A DNA stretch of 64,000 bases from Ahaetulla prasina. Its lineage: Eukaryota; Chordata; Lepidosauria; Squamata; Colubridae. Positions within the stretch are counted from its first letter, which is position 1, and every line of letters begins with the position of its first letter. Location of the stretch: positions 132,708,420 to 132,772,419 of the forward strand of contig NC_080540.1 in assembly GCF_028640845.1 (NCBI RefSeq), given 5' to 3'. The translations under genes were made by a program, and so were the position numbers. Below the pieces are notes generated by a model. It was not told the DNA's origin. It saw only the letters and a list, made by a program, of their open reading frames with translations, and did no database searches. Positions 32,885-43,618 of the stretch are shown piece after piece.

Positions 32885-33656
32885 TTTTTTTAAAAAAAAT
32901 TTATTTTTCGTAACAGCACACATAAGCATAAGCATGAAGCAACTATACAACATATAAGCATATATATGACTATAAGCATGTAATAACTATATAAATTGGA
33001 TATAATGAAAGGAAACAGTAGGACAAGAACAGTAGGCACGTTTGTGCTCTTATGCACGCCCCTTATAGACCACTTAAGAAAGGGGTGAGGTCAATAGTAG
33101 ACAGTTTTTGGTTAAAGCTTTGGGGACTTTGAGAAGAGACCACAGAGTCAGGTAGTGTATTCCAAACATTAACAACTCTGTTACTGAAGTCATATTTTCT
33201 GCAATCAAGATTGAAGCGGTTAAGTTTAAATCTATTGTTTGCTTTTGTATTGTTGTGATTGAAGCTGAAGTAGTCTTCAACAGGAAGGACATTGCAATAG
33301 ATGATTCTATGAGTCGGAGGCGGCGGAGTTCTAAGTTTTCTAAACCCAGGATTTCAAGTCTGGTGGCATAAGGTATTTTGTTGTATTCAGAGGAGTGGAG
33401 AACTCTTCTTGTAAAATATTTCTGGACACGCTCAATTGTATTGATGTCTGAAATGTGGTATGGGTTCCAGACAGGCGAGCTGTATTCAAGAATTGGTCTA
33501 GCAAATGTTTCATAAGCTCTGGTTAGTAGTGTAGTGTTTCTGGAGAAGAAGCTACGTAAGATTAGGTTTACAACTTTTAAAGCCTTTTTTGCGATGTAGT
33601 TGCAGTGGGCTTTGGCACTTAGGTCATTGGATATGAAGTCTCCAAGGTCTTTGACA
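32885..33656 (-). mobile_element. Rex1/CR1-group LINE 3' end, minus strand, interrupted
   Basis: Reverse copy of the element at 16470-17126. From the left: an A/T tail and AGCACACATAAGCATAAGCA repeats, then coding on the minus strand. The frame of 33074-33700 reads VKDLGDFISNDLSAKAHCN, ARPILEYSSPVWNPYHIS, and IERVQKYFTRRVLHSSEY. A frame change follows ELRRLRLIESS. The element is cut at about 33656 by an L2 insertion and resumes at 34131. Confidence 0.8.
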
Positions 33657-34130
33657 GGGTGGGGGTACGGGACCGCCTCCTGCCACCACACGCCCTCCAC
33701 CGACCAGTACGCTCACACAGAGAGGGACTTCTCAGGGTGCCGTCCGCCAAGCAATGTCGGCTGGCGGCCCCCAGGGGAAGGTCCTTCTCTGTGGGGGGCC
33801 CTACCCTCTGGAACGAACTTCCCCCTAGCTTGCGACAACTACCTGACCTTCGGACTTTTCGCCACGAGCTGAAGACGTATTTGTTTACTCGGGCAGGACT
33901 GGCTTAGGAATTTTATATTTTGATATTTTAAGGGTTTGAATTTTAATTTTTGATATAAATTTTAAGGGTTTTAACTGTAAATTGTTTTAGAATTGGCCAA
34001 CTATATAATAAGTTTTTTAAATTTCTTTTTACCTGTATATTTTTATTATTTTATTGTGGCTGTGAACCGCCCTGAGTCCTTCGGGAGAAGAGCGCTATAA
34101 AAATCTAATAAAACTAAACTAAACTAACTA
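33657..34130 (+). mobile_element. L2-type LINE 3' end inserted in a Rex1-like LINE
   Basis: 5'-truncated L2 whose C-terminal coding is close to intact in the frame of 33659-33907: LLRVPSAKQCRLAAPRGRSF, then WNELPPSLRQLPDLRTFRHE, stop. The 3' untranslated region ends with ACCGCCCTGAGTCCTTCGGG and a TAAAC repeat (34108-34128) rather than the ATT repeat seen on other L2 copies. Confidence 0.85.
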
Positions 34131-34270
34131 ATCTGTAAGATAATGTCCATCGAGTTTGTATTTAGCATTTAGATTCTTTTTTCCAATGTGTAAGACAGAG
34201 TAAGGAAGAGGTGATTTTTGATGGATCAAGGGGATGTAGCTTGGAGTTTAGAGTTCAAAAAGTTGACCTC
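34131..34270 (-). mobile_element. Continuation of the interrupted Rex1-like LINE
   Basis: CTGTAAGATAATGTCCATCG and GAGTTTGTATTTAGCATTTA appear to continue the minus-strand LINE upstream of the L2 insertion. The outer boundary is uncertain. Confidence 0.5.
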
Positions 34271-34976
34271 TCTGAAATGTGTTGACTTTCTTGGTCTCTT
34301 GTTGCTCCCATTTTCCATATAGTTTCTTTAGTCTCTGTTTCGGGAGTCAGAAAGGCTCATCACCCTCCAGAAACAGAAGTCTTAGGAAAAGAAAAAAAAA
34401 ATCTGCTGGAATCTACCATTCTTGCTGCTAGGCCACATAATTCAGCATACATTTCAACATAAATTTTGAAGCCTCCCAATTTCCTTTCATCCTTCTTTGG
34501 AATCCTTCTGAAAAATCTTTGGACCTCAACACTCAATTAATGTCAACTTAGCTGGCATTCAAGGCCACACAATCACTATAGCAACATGAGCATGGGACTT
34601 CACAGGTCTAAACTGGATGCCTGGAAACCTGTATCACCAGGCCTCTAGTAACCATGGTAATTGTCTCACATCTGTCTCCCAGGTAACTCTTTGGACTCCT
34701 CAACATATCTAGTACCTTGCCTCAAGTGACTGTAAGCAAAAGATATCCAACTTCTTGGTTGGATTTTACAGGGATATATATATATATTTAAAAAAAAACT
34801 TTCGGTAACCATAGTAACAGATGAACATCACATAGCAACATGTACCTCATCTCCCCATGGAAACCTACTCATTAGGCTTTTAGTATCAATGTGTTTATTT
34901 ACAAAAAAATATCCATGGCATAGTTTGATGAAAAATGAATGGTGCTTAACAGCTGCCTGGCAGAAAAATCTAAGAA
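34271..34976. other. No gene seen
   Basis: About 700 bp with a short TA run at 34770-34785. CCATGGTAATTGTC, CCATAGTAACAG and similar short repeats hint at old structure, but no family is recognised. Confidence 0.5.
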
Positions 34977-34984
34977 ATAAAGTT

Positions 34985-35136
34985 CAGGGGCGGGTTCCAA
35001 ATCCTGTCACTACCGGTTTGCTTGTGGGTGTGCGTGCGGTGCTTCTGCGCATGCGAAGCTGGGCAGGTGGGCGGAGCCTCCTGCCACCGCTACCGGTTTG
35101 CCTGATCTGGTGCAAACTGGTAGCAACCCACCCCTG
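34985..35136. mobile_element. hAT-type miniature element
   Basis: 152 bp, CAGGGGCGGGTTCCAAATCC to TAGCAACCCACCCCTG, duplication ATAAAGTT (34977-34984) and GTAAAGTT (35137-35144), one mismatch. Interior has CGCTACCGGTTTG motifs. Confidence 0.88.
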
Positions 35137-35218
35137 GTAAAGTTCCCTTTCTTTTGCTCACCATAGAGAAAGAAGTCCTTCTTCCCCTTCCTTAGCCTCG
35201 TGGACAGCCATGAAGACA

Positions 35219-35310
35219 TGTGTGTGTATATTTGTGTGCGTGTGTGTGTATATACATACATATACACACACATACATACCCACACCTACATATGTACATA
35301 CATACATAAT
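35219..35310. repeat. Mixed TG/CA and CATA simple repeat
   Basis: Interrupted TGTG, TATA, CACA and CATA runs over about 90 bp. The minus-strand open frames across it are low-complexity artefacts. Confidence 0.85.
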
Positions 35311-36299
35311 CAGAAAAATCCTCTAATCCTCTAATCTTCCTGCCAGAAGCCTTTAATGGTGGTGAAATAATATCACTTTCTCCCAGTGCATCCTGCAAAG
35401 ATTTCTTTTCCTCATAAGGTTTTGTCCCTGATACAGCACGGGTTAGGTTTTTCCTAACCATTCTCAAGGAATATTGGATATATATATATATATATTGTCT
35501 TTTACATTCTTGACAACCGTGGTAGGGTTGTAAGCAACATCTCTGATGTGCTGCGTATGAGAGAATTTATTAAATATTATAAGATACTTTATTCCTTTCT
35601 GAGCACTTGCCTTTCATTTGGGGCATTGGTTTGTGATGTGCAGGAAGAGCTTGGCTTCGTGAGATTAACTTGACAGAAAAAGGAAAGCAAGATTATGTCT
35701 TTAAGGCAGATAGCAAGTTTTTCACAAGCGCAGAAGAACCTTTGGAAAATCTATTTGGATTAATGCAGAGAAACATCTGATGGCCTCTTGGAACTGGACC
35801 TCAAGGAAACTTGTTACAAACAGATGTAAGTAAAAATGACCAATTTTCTTCAAAAGTGGTCAGATAAGCAATATTCCTATGACATTTTCCCGTATTTATG
35901 AGCTGAGATGCCTTAGGTGATTTTCTTCTTCTTCTTCAAAGTTGTAGCATTGCAGAGAGTAAGAAAGATGATCTTAATGGAGAAAGGTAGGAACTCTTTC
36001 TTACTAAGGAAAAAGGGTGAAATGTTCTTTTAAGTCCAGAGCAATGAAATAACATTCAGCTCAGGGAGATGTTTCCCTGATTTGACCAGAGTATAAGAAA
36101 GAGGAGAAAGTACAACACAAATTGTCTTATTCTAGCGAATCTCAGTAAAATTAGTTTTAGCCTTCCTGGGGAGTTGATTTCCTGATCTTGTCTTCTAGTG
36201 GGTCTGATAACCAATCTTGCAAGTTTGATTGCACTGTAGCCCCTCCCTGTCTCACAGGGTAGTTGTTGTGGGGGAATCTAGCAGGAGAGCAAGCTTTGG
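35311..36299. other. No gene seen
   Basis: About 1 kb, a TA microsatellite at 35478-35495, otherwise no recognisable feature. Confidence 0.55.
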
Positions 36300-36307
36300 G
36301 TGCACTC

Positions 36308-36615
36308 CAGAGATGGGTTTCAGCAGGTTCTGACCAGTTTTGGAAAATCGGTAGCAGAAATTTTGAATAGTTCGGAGAACCGGTAGTAAAAATTCTGACT
36401 GGCTCCACCCTCATCTATTCCCTGCCTCCCGAGTCCCAGTTTATCGGGAGGAAATGGGGATTTTGCAGTATCTTTCCCCTGGATTGGGGAGGGAATGGAG
36501 ATTTTACAGTATCCTTCCCCTGCCACACCCACCAAGCCACGCTCACCAAGCAATGCCACGCCCACCAAGCCACACCCACAGAACCGGTAGTAAAAAATTT
36601 GGAAACCCACCACTG
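36308..36615 (+). mobile_element. hAT-type miniature element (GGTGGGTTTC family)
   Basis: CAGAGATGGGTTTCAGCAGG to GAAACCCACCACTG, 308 bp. Imperfect 8-bp duplication GTGCACTC / GTGCATTG (6 of 8). Interior contains GGGGATTTTGCAGTATC and a CCACGCCCACCAAGC-type repeat block. Confidence 0.85.
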
Positions 36616-36623
36616 GTGCATTG

Positions 36624-38221
36624 CCTTTTGCTCCTAAATGAAAGGTGAGATACAAATCAAATAAATGAACAAACAAAGCTTGAACTGTATGGCGCTCCTG
36701 CTAAAACTGCTTCTCTGTTGTGAATATAGAGAAAAGAAACAGAAACACTATCCTGTTTCTGGTCACAGGCTGAGAAGAAGAAAGTGTTAATTCTTGGAAT
36801 GCCCTGGTTTGTAAATGTCAATTAAACTATAAGGTACTCCGTGCCGACCGGTTGCTCTCACTTGCTGAGCAATACCCAGGGGTAGACGAGTAAAGGATTA
36901 CATGTAGGGTCTTTTGTCTGCTTCTCCAATTCACAGTTAACTTATTTGGCATGTTGAGTAGCTGAAAATCAATTCCGCCTCCTCTGATAGTTTGCATGCT
37001 TGCATCCTGCCAAGGAGAAAACTGTTCTGCTTGGATTCTTCTTGTTATCCCCTGTGTTCCCCCCACTCCATTCCCCCCCAGGAAAGATACATTCAGATGA
37101 CCAATTCCTTCCTGCCACAGCTGACATAGAATGATTATATTAAGCTGACAATGCCCTTGAATATGCCCAGATATACCATAATTGCTCTGAAATGTCATAG
37201 TGGCCCCCGGGTTGTTGCAAGCAGTTTCTGCAAAGGAGCCTTCTCAGTAGAGAAACATAATGCTTTGCATGCCACTACAGGCCCATGTGCATTATCAGAT
37301 GCAAAGCAGTCCATTTCTGTGCACGACAGCCAATTTATTGTTATAGTCTATCTAGTTAGGAAACACCTTGTGGCCTTTTTGTAGCAGGGACTATTGTAAC
37401 CTTGGGCTTTATAGATACGTTAGCATGTGATGATGTCACCTTTCACACATTGTAACTACTCTAAATTCTGGAAGATGCATAGCTGGAAGGGAGAACAGAG
37501 AAAACAGCTGGGTCTTGATTATAAATTTATACTTGGTAAACTGAAAAGAGTCCTACATGTATGTAAGAACCCAGCCCCCTTCACCCCAAACATATCAGAT
37601 TTGCAGGTATAGTTTATGGGTGTGTATCCATGATTTTCATGATTCTCTAGGTAGCATGGCCAAATGACATGTCATAGGTAACATAATGTCAACTGATGTC
37701 AGCTTTCTTGTAGAAGAAAAGATGGTGTCTACCAGGTACTCTGGCCCACAAATCAAATGATTTTAAGACTGTATTCATTGTACCGTTCTTAGCAAATGAA
37801 GACGCTCTATCTGTGTGTCCAGGACAAGAGGCAAATGTAATAGGTATCTTTGGAGATGTTCTGTTTTCAATGGACTATTGAGGTGAAGTGGCAAAGAACT
37901 GGGTGCTGTTAATTCTCACCGTAGCCTTGTTTTAGGAATCTTTCAGCACCCTTTGCATATTGTAGCACCTTTATTTTAGGAACGTAGTTACTGTTAATCA
38001 GTACTTCAGTTTGCAAGTAGTATAAATAAGGATTTACATGCTTCAATGAATGTTCAAAACATTCGAATGTATTTCAGCGTTCAAGTATTAATAATAGTAA
38101 AGCAAGAATGATGGGCATATCAAATGAATGTTTAAGATTCACAGCAGTAAAACTTATGCTGTATTCTTATGTGAACCAGCAAAAAAAAAGAAAAAAAAAA
38201 GAACACTAATGTGAGAGAAGA
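36624..38221. other. No gene seen
   Basis: 1.6 kb without a supported gene or repeat. Confidence 0.55.
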
Positions 38222-38229
38222 GAGTGGAA

Positions 38230-38496
38230 CAGAGGTGGGTTTCAGCAGGTTCTGACCAGTTCTGGAGAACCAGTAGCATAAATTTTGAGTAGTTCGGAGA
38301 ACCGGTAGTAAAAATTCTGACTGGCCCTGCCCCCATTTATTCTCTGCCTCCCAAGTCTCAGCTGATCGGGAGGAAATGGGGATTTTGCAGTAACCTTCCC
38401 CTGCCATACCCACCAAGCTGCGCCCACCAAGTCATGCCATGCCCACCAAGCCACACTCATAGAACCGGTAGTAAAAAAATTTGAAACCCGCCACTG
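38230..38496 (+). mobile_element. hAT-type miniature element (GGTGGGTTTC family)
   Basis: CAGAGGTGGGTTTCAGCAGG to GAAACCCGCCACTG, 267 bp, flanks GAGTGGAA and GTGTGGAG agree at 6 of 8 positions. Confidence 0.83.
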
Positions 38497-38504
38497 GTGT
38501 GGAG

Positions 38505-39527
38505 CGTCAAATGAGGAAAGTCATTTGAGACTTCTTGCCAATGGATGAGTGAAGGTTGGAATTGCTCTTTATTGGGGTAGAAGTCTTCAGGAGAAAAAGC
38601 CAGGTTGTTGGTTTCACATATATTGAAATGGAGCTAGTAATAAATGGGCTCAACTCCCAGAACTGCGCTTGCATTGAAAGTAGAGACAGGTCTGGAGCTG
38701 ATTCCAAACATCCACAGACCCAATATGGAAAAGTAAGTCTTAGGTTACATTGCAGTAGTCACCTATTGTAGAGTTTTAATGGGAAGGAGATGAGTTGCTG
38801 TATCCTATGACAGAGTCATTCTTCCAAACAGAGATAATAGGATTAAAAGAGGAAAATGACTGATGATAGGGTCATATCAACCACAGTTTCATTTATTTTG
38901 TGCCCTGTGTGTTGTAACTACAGAACATACAATTCTAAGGAGTTGTATTCATGCAAATCCCAAGAAGCTAGTCTAGACAGCCTTTAAAAAAAAAGATATT
39001 TTTCAGTAGCGGCCTGCATAGTAGCTTCACATTGCTTTCTACATTTTCAGAGTTTAAAGAGTTTGGAAACACTGAAGAAAGGTTTATTTAAAGGGAAACC
39101 ATCTCTGATGTACGTGACAAGTATTTCCCCTGTGTTTTCTTGAAAACAATTATGCAAAATCCATAGACGGAATAATGATACTGATGTGTGTAATTCCTTC
39201 TGATCGCCTGGCAACCCCCTCCCTATTCATTTACAGATGAACTGCAGTCCTTCTCTAATTTCCTTCTGTCATATCACTTGCTCTTTCTCCCAAAATGGAA
39301 ACATGAACTATAAATTATTAAAAAGTCTGAGTCTGGAAGCTGAGAATCATAACTCTTTTGGATTTAAGAAACAAGGGATTAAATAGAAACCTTGGCTTCA
39401 TTATCTTTAGTCTCCACAACAGCAATATCTCTCCACCTATACATAAATGCCATTTTGTTGACCTCTTGTCTTGTTTCACAATCTCTTCATGTCAGGGTCC
39501 CTGTTCATCTGACGTTTTAATCCATTT
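38505..39527. other. No gene seen
   Basis: About 1 kb with no recognisable gene or repeat. Confidence 0.55.
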
Positions 39528-39965
39528 TTGAACTCAGAAGTCCTTGGGGCTCTCTGAGCTTAGTTGCTTTCTTGCAGACATTTTGATACCAAACTAGGTA
39601 ACATCTTCAATGTTAGAAGGGAGTGTAGTTTGCTCTTTCATTAATACACTAGCTTGCCCTGTCAGTGTTGGTACTGTTTTCTCCTTGGTGGTTACTTGAT
39701 TAGGCTATTTGTTACTTGATTGAGTTGATAATTCCTTAATGAGGGTATTGGTTACTGCTTACTTGTTTGTTTGGTGTTAATCCTAGTGTTGATCCTTTCT
39801 TATCTGGATGTTGATTGCTGGTGAGTAGGTGTTCTAGTCTTTTCATTTTGGCTTTTGTATTGTCTCTTTTGAATGGTGTGTTAATGCTGTTTATCTCTCT
39901 ATGTCTATTGACGACTCATTTGTCTGAGTGCCAAGCTTCCAGGAAATCCCCAGGAGTTGTTTTTT
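39528..39965 (-). mobile_element. Penelope-like element 3' region, minus strand
   Basis: Plus-strand CTCTCTGAGCTTAGTTGC, TTTCTTGCAGACATTTTGAT and CTAGGTAACATCTTCAATG match the foldback at 52988-53115. The following GT-rich sequence (GTGTTGATCCTTTCTTATCT, CCAAGCTTCCAGGAAATCCC) is familiar to me as the body of a common snake Penelope-like repeat. No coding seen. Hammerhead-like module g lies at 39580-39610. Confidence 0.55.
39580..39610 (-). other. Hammerhead-like module g, worn
   Basis: TTGAAGA, T, arm GTTACC, loop TAGTTT, arm GGTATC, then AAAAT. Five of six arm positions pair. Core positions are mutated at both ends. Confidence 0.4.
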
Positions 39966-40084
39966 TGGGGGGAGGATTTAGTTTGATCTAAGATGCTCAC
40001 AGGTTGCCCTGATAGACTGGTGGTCCCACCTGAGTAAAAACGCGTAATCTCTGCCCTGAAATAGCCAACAAAGTGAGGAGAACC

Positions 40085-40375
40085 CATATCTTAGAGGTTA
40101 ATACATCTACCTAACATGTAAATAACCTGGGTTCGAATCCCAGAAGGGTATAGCTAGCTGATGAGAGCTAAATAGCTTGAAATAGATCTATCTAGTCTCC
40201 CTTTATTTCTTTGTCAATTAAAAAAAAAATTAAGATGCTCATAGTTGTTAAAATTTGCTGTTCAGAATTTTAATGTGAATGTGTCTACCAAATCTTTGTC
40301 CCCTACCCCCCAACACAATCCCTAGGTTGGACTAGATGAGCTCCAAGGTCCCTTCCAACTCTGTTACTGTTACTG
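40085..40375 (+). mobile_element. tRNA-Val-like SINE with CR1-like tail
   Basis: Head with TTAGAGGTTAATACATCTAC (A-box position), CTAACAT (AAC anticodon position) and a perfect five-pair T-stem CTGGG TTCGAAT CCCAG (40127-40143). The tail at 40320-40370 (GGTTGGACTAGATGAGCTCC, AAGGTCCCTTCCAACTCTG) is the CR1 3' end also seen at 49580. The A-rich stretch between them at about 40219 could mark two adjacent elements instead. Confidence 0.55.
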
Positions 40376-40520
40376 ATCTTGATCCTTTGCTGCCACTTAC
40401 ATTTTACCAATGCCATTGCAGCTGTCAGTTGGGTCTTCTCCTAAAAGGGAGGGAAGCTCCATGTCCTTTGCCACCAGAGAGAAACATATTGAGGCAAGAT
40501 CTGAGAAGTTAAGCCTAACT

Positions 40521-40924
40521 CAGGAGTGAAATTTGTTACTACTGGTTCTGTGGGCATGCCTTGGTGGGGGGGTGTAATGTGACTGGGTGGGCGTGGCCAA
40601 CTTTTTTTTTTTACTTTTAAAAACATTTTTTCTACCTCTTCAGCCAAAGAGGTTGTAGAAAAAAATGCTTTTAAAAGGCTCTTCTGACAATCCCAGCTGA
40701 GCTGCGTGATCGTCAGAAGCTTTTTTTTTTACTTTTTAAAGCATTTTTTTGGCTGAAGAAAAAATACTTTTAAAAGTAAAAAAAAAAACGGCTGATGATT
40801 GCGCGGCTCAGCTGGGCATGGGCCGGGGGGGGCCAGGGATTTTTGCTACCGGTTCTCTGAACCACCTGCTGCCATCGCTACCGAATCGGGCAATCCGATC
40901 CAAACCAGGAGCATTTCACCCCTG
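40521..40924. mobile_element. hAT element with internal inverted repeats
   Basis: 404 bp, CAGGAGTGAAATTTGTTACT to GAGCATTTCACCCCTG, duplication GCCTAACT (40513-40520) and ACCTAACT (40925-40932), one mismatch. Inside are repeated ACTTTTAAAA tracts in both orientations, and a hairpin with CTTCTGAC (40681-40688) and GTCAGAAG (40712-40719). Confidence 0.85.
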
Positions 40925-40932
40925 ACCTAACT

Positions 40933-42345
40933 AATAAAGTCTACAATATAACCTATGCTGATTGTTGGCCAGTTACCAACCAGTTGCTGTCAAATAAAAA
41001 CCCATGTGGAGAAGAACTATAGCAGCCAGGCTCACTTTCCCTGTTGTAATGTTATAAATCTGTGGAGCAGCTGACTTCGGTGCTGTGAACCATTACCTTA
41101 CTGCTGGAATCAATGAGATCACAAATGAGCAGAGCACGAGAAGGAAGAAGACGACTACAACAACCATCAATGGCAGACTCAAGCAACTAGAATCTACAGT
41201 GGAAAGGTCACCAGCAACTAACCTACTACTTCTCTTGTAGTTAAGATGGCTCTGCATTTTACATAGCAGTGTGCAGTGTCATAAGGCTGCCAAATATTGC
41301 TTGTTGTTTGGAAGGATACTGCCAGCAGGGTGTTTTGTATGTTAAAATGATTCCCATGTAAATCCTGCCCATGTTCTGCCTTTCACATGCATTTGTGTTT
41401 AATGCAGTGCACATTCCCAAGTTGACCCATCTGGCATTGCTGTCTGAGAGTACTTTCCTTTCATTTGTGGCCTTGTTAAACTTAATGACTTTAATGAGTG
41501 GATCAAGTATGAGGGGCCCTCTTGATCAATCCTATTAAATGATACAGGAAAAAGGGAATTGGTTCCTTGCTAACTTGGCAACAATTTGTAAGAATAATCT
41601 ATTTTGACATCTTTTTATTTGGCTGTCAGGAAGCTGAGGCATTGAGGGCATTGCCAAAAGCCCCTGTCTGGTTTTTTTTCTTTTTTTTTTAAAAAAACCT
41701 CTTACTTGATCGTAGATCATGTTCCTTTTTTGAGTTCTGAATACTGATGGTTGGCAAGAGAATATGTGAAACAAGACCACTGAAGGTAGTGTATCTTAGT
41801 GTCAGATATTGTGAGGAAAAACTATTTAATTAAAAAGATTTTTAAACAACCTTATGGGACAAGGTTCTCTCTAAGCAAGTTACTAATTTCTGACAAGGAG
41901 CCTCATGGATTTCTTCCACGATAACCTATTCACCTGTGGAGGCTGTTATTTCATGTTGCCTTTATTAAGGTAGTCATGTATTTCTGTAAACCCTGACCAT
42001 TATTTTCCACAGGGGAAACCATTTGAGAATTGGTGACCCCGACAATTACTTTCCACTGGAAAAAACATTCCAAAGCTATCGTAGTTCATAATGAGAACCT
42101 TGTGAGTATTTTGTGGGTGTTACTTCTTTTTGTTTCTCACCTCTTCTTGTTCATCCAGGAATGAGCGTGGAATTCCATCTTGGGTTTCTCCAATACTCTT
42201 TCAGTCTTCTCAACCTGAGAACCACAGCTTTGACTTCCATAAAAACTCCTGTTTGCAAGGAGAACAGCATATTGAGGGCACTGTTATATGTATGCTGCTT
42301 TACGCTTGCATATTAGTAACTGGCTTGGGTGTGTGTGTGCGCGTG
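40933..42345. other. No gene seen
   Basis: 1.4 kb. Simple T and A runs at 41672-41696 and a TG run near 42329. The 108-codon frame 42130-42456 overlaps a SINE and has no domain. Confidence 0.5.
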
Positions 42346-42535
42346 TGTGCACGCCTTCAAATCAGCGTTGACTCCTTACAACTATCCAGGCATGTCTCTG
42401 CAGTATTCTTGGCAAGATTTCATAAGTACTTCCTTCCTAAGGCTGAGATAGAATAACTGGTGGGCCTAAGTTGGGACTAGAACTCAGTCTCCTGGGTTCT
42501 AGCCTGATGCCTTAACCTCTACACTAAACAGGCTT
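42346..42535 (-). mobile_element. tRNA-derived squamate SINE, minus strand
   Basis: The right end inverts to a tRNA-like head: GTTTAGTGTAGAGGTTAAGG (A box) and GGTTCTAG..GGAGACTGAGTTCTAGTCC. The left part, CCTTCAAATCAGCGTTGACT..AGGCATGTCTCTGCAG..TTGGCAAGATTTCAT, is the conserved body of the family. Confidence 0.75.
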
Positions 42536-42957
42536 TCTAGCTTGGTTTAGAATAGATTATCATTTCATTGGTAGCTTGGCTGGTACACTTGAAGTGGGAT
42601 GTGTGTCATGCTTATTCCTTCACCAAAAAAAAGAGAAAGAAATACTGTCACAGAAAAAAAGATTACTCTTTATGAAAGATAATTCCAGCTGCAGCTGGAC
42701 AGTACTGTCACATCTTTAAAACAAAATGTCTTTGAAAGCCATTTGTGATGCTTTTGTCATACCATCTTCTTGAGTTTTGCAAACTTCTGAAACCAAATCA
42801 AATGAAAATGTTTGAAGAGCCATGCCAATCTCCTTGAGTTGGTGTACTCTAGATACATTGGAGCAGGTCTCTTCTAATTCCTAGTCAATGGGAGCTTGTG
42901 GTGGTTACATTGACAACTGTCTTTTCAAAGCAACTTCCAACTCTTTGGGAGACAACA

Positions 42958-43200
42958 TTTATTTATTTTCTTATTCATAACAATTTATATAGTCATTCAG
43001 CTCAAAAAGTGACTCTGGGTGGTGTTTCTACGGTTAAAAACAATAACAGTTGTCATAACGCCTAGGGCCACAAGCAAAATCTAACTGATAAAAATGATAT
43101 TAACCAATGTTAGCTAGCAGAGCTTGCCTAAACACCCAGCCACTGAAAGAATGGAACAAACATTTTGGAATCATCTGTTGCAGTGGCCACTGCTCTAGTT
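42958..43200 (-). mobile_element. Possible ancient L2-group LINE tail
   Basis: TTTATATAGTCATTCAGCTC and GTGACTCTGGGTGGTGTTTC resemble the reverse of old L2/CR1 tails (a GCCGCCC..GACTCTGGGCGG pattern). Weak similarity only. Confidence 0.3.
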
Positions 43201-43303
43201 CGTGAGTGGTAAGCCAAATAGAGGCTAAGGTATTAATCAGCTTCTCCATACAGAGTGGGAGGTTTCAGGGGAGCCATGGAGTCCATCTTGCTTCTGCTGG
43301 ATG

Positions 43304-43610
43304 CAGAGGTGGGTTTCAGCAGGTTCTGACCAGTTCTGGAGAACTGGTAGCAGAATTTTGAGTAGTTTGGAGAACTGGTAGTAAAAATTCTGACTGGCCC
43401 AACCCCCATCTATTCTATGCCTCCCAACTCCCAGCTGATCAGGAGGAAATGGGGATTTTGCAGTAACTTTCCCCTGGAGTGGGGACAGAATGGAGATTTT
43501 ATAGTATCCTTCCCCTGCGACACCCACCGAGCCACGCCCACTGAGCCATGCCACACCCACCAAGCCACACCCACAGAACCGGTAGTAAAAAAATATGAAA
43601 CCCACCACTA
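43304..43610 (+). mobile_element. hAT-type miniature element (GGTGGGTTTC family), best copy
   Basis: CAGAGGTGGGTTTCAGCAGG to GAAACCCACCACTA, 307 bp, perfect 8-bp duplication GCTGGATG at 43296-43303 and 43611-43618. Defines the family boundaries. Confidence 0.93.
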
Positions 43611-43618
43611 GCTGGATG

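Noticed and set aside
40085..40160. Functional tRNA-Val gene
   Set aside because: T-stem and anticodon position are tRNA-like, but the acceptor arms do not pair well and SINE sequence follows. It reads as a SINE head.
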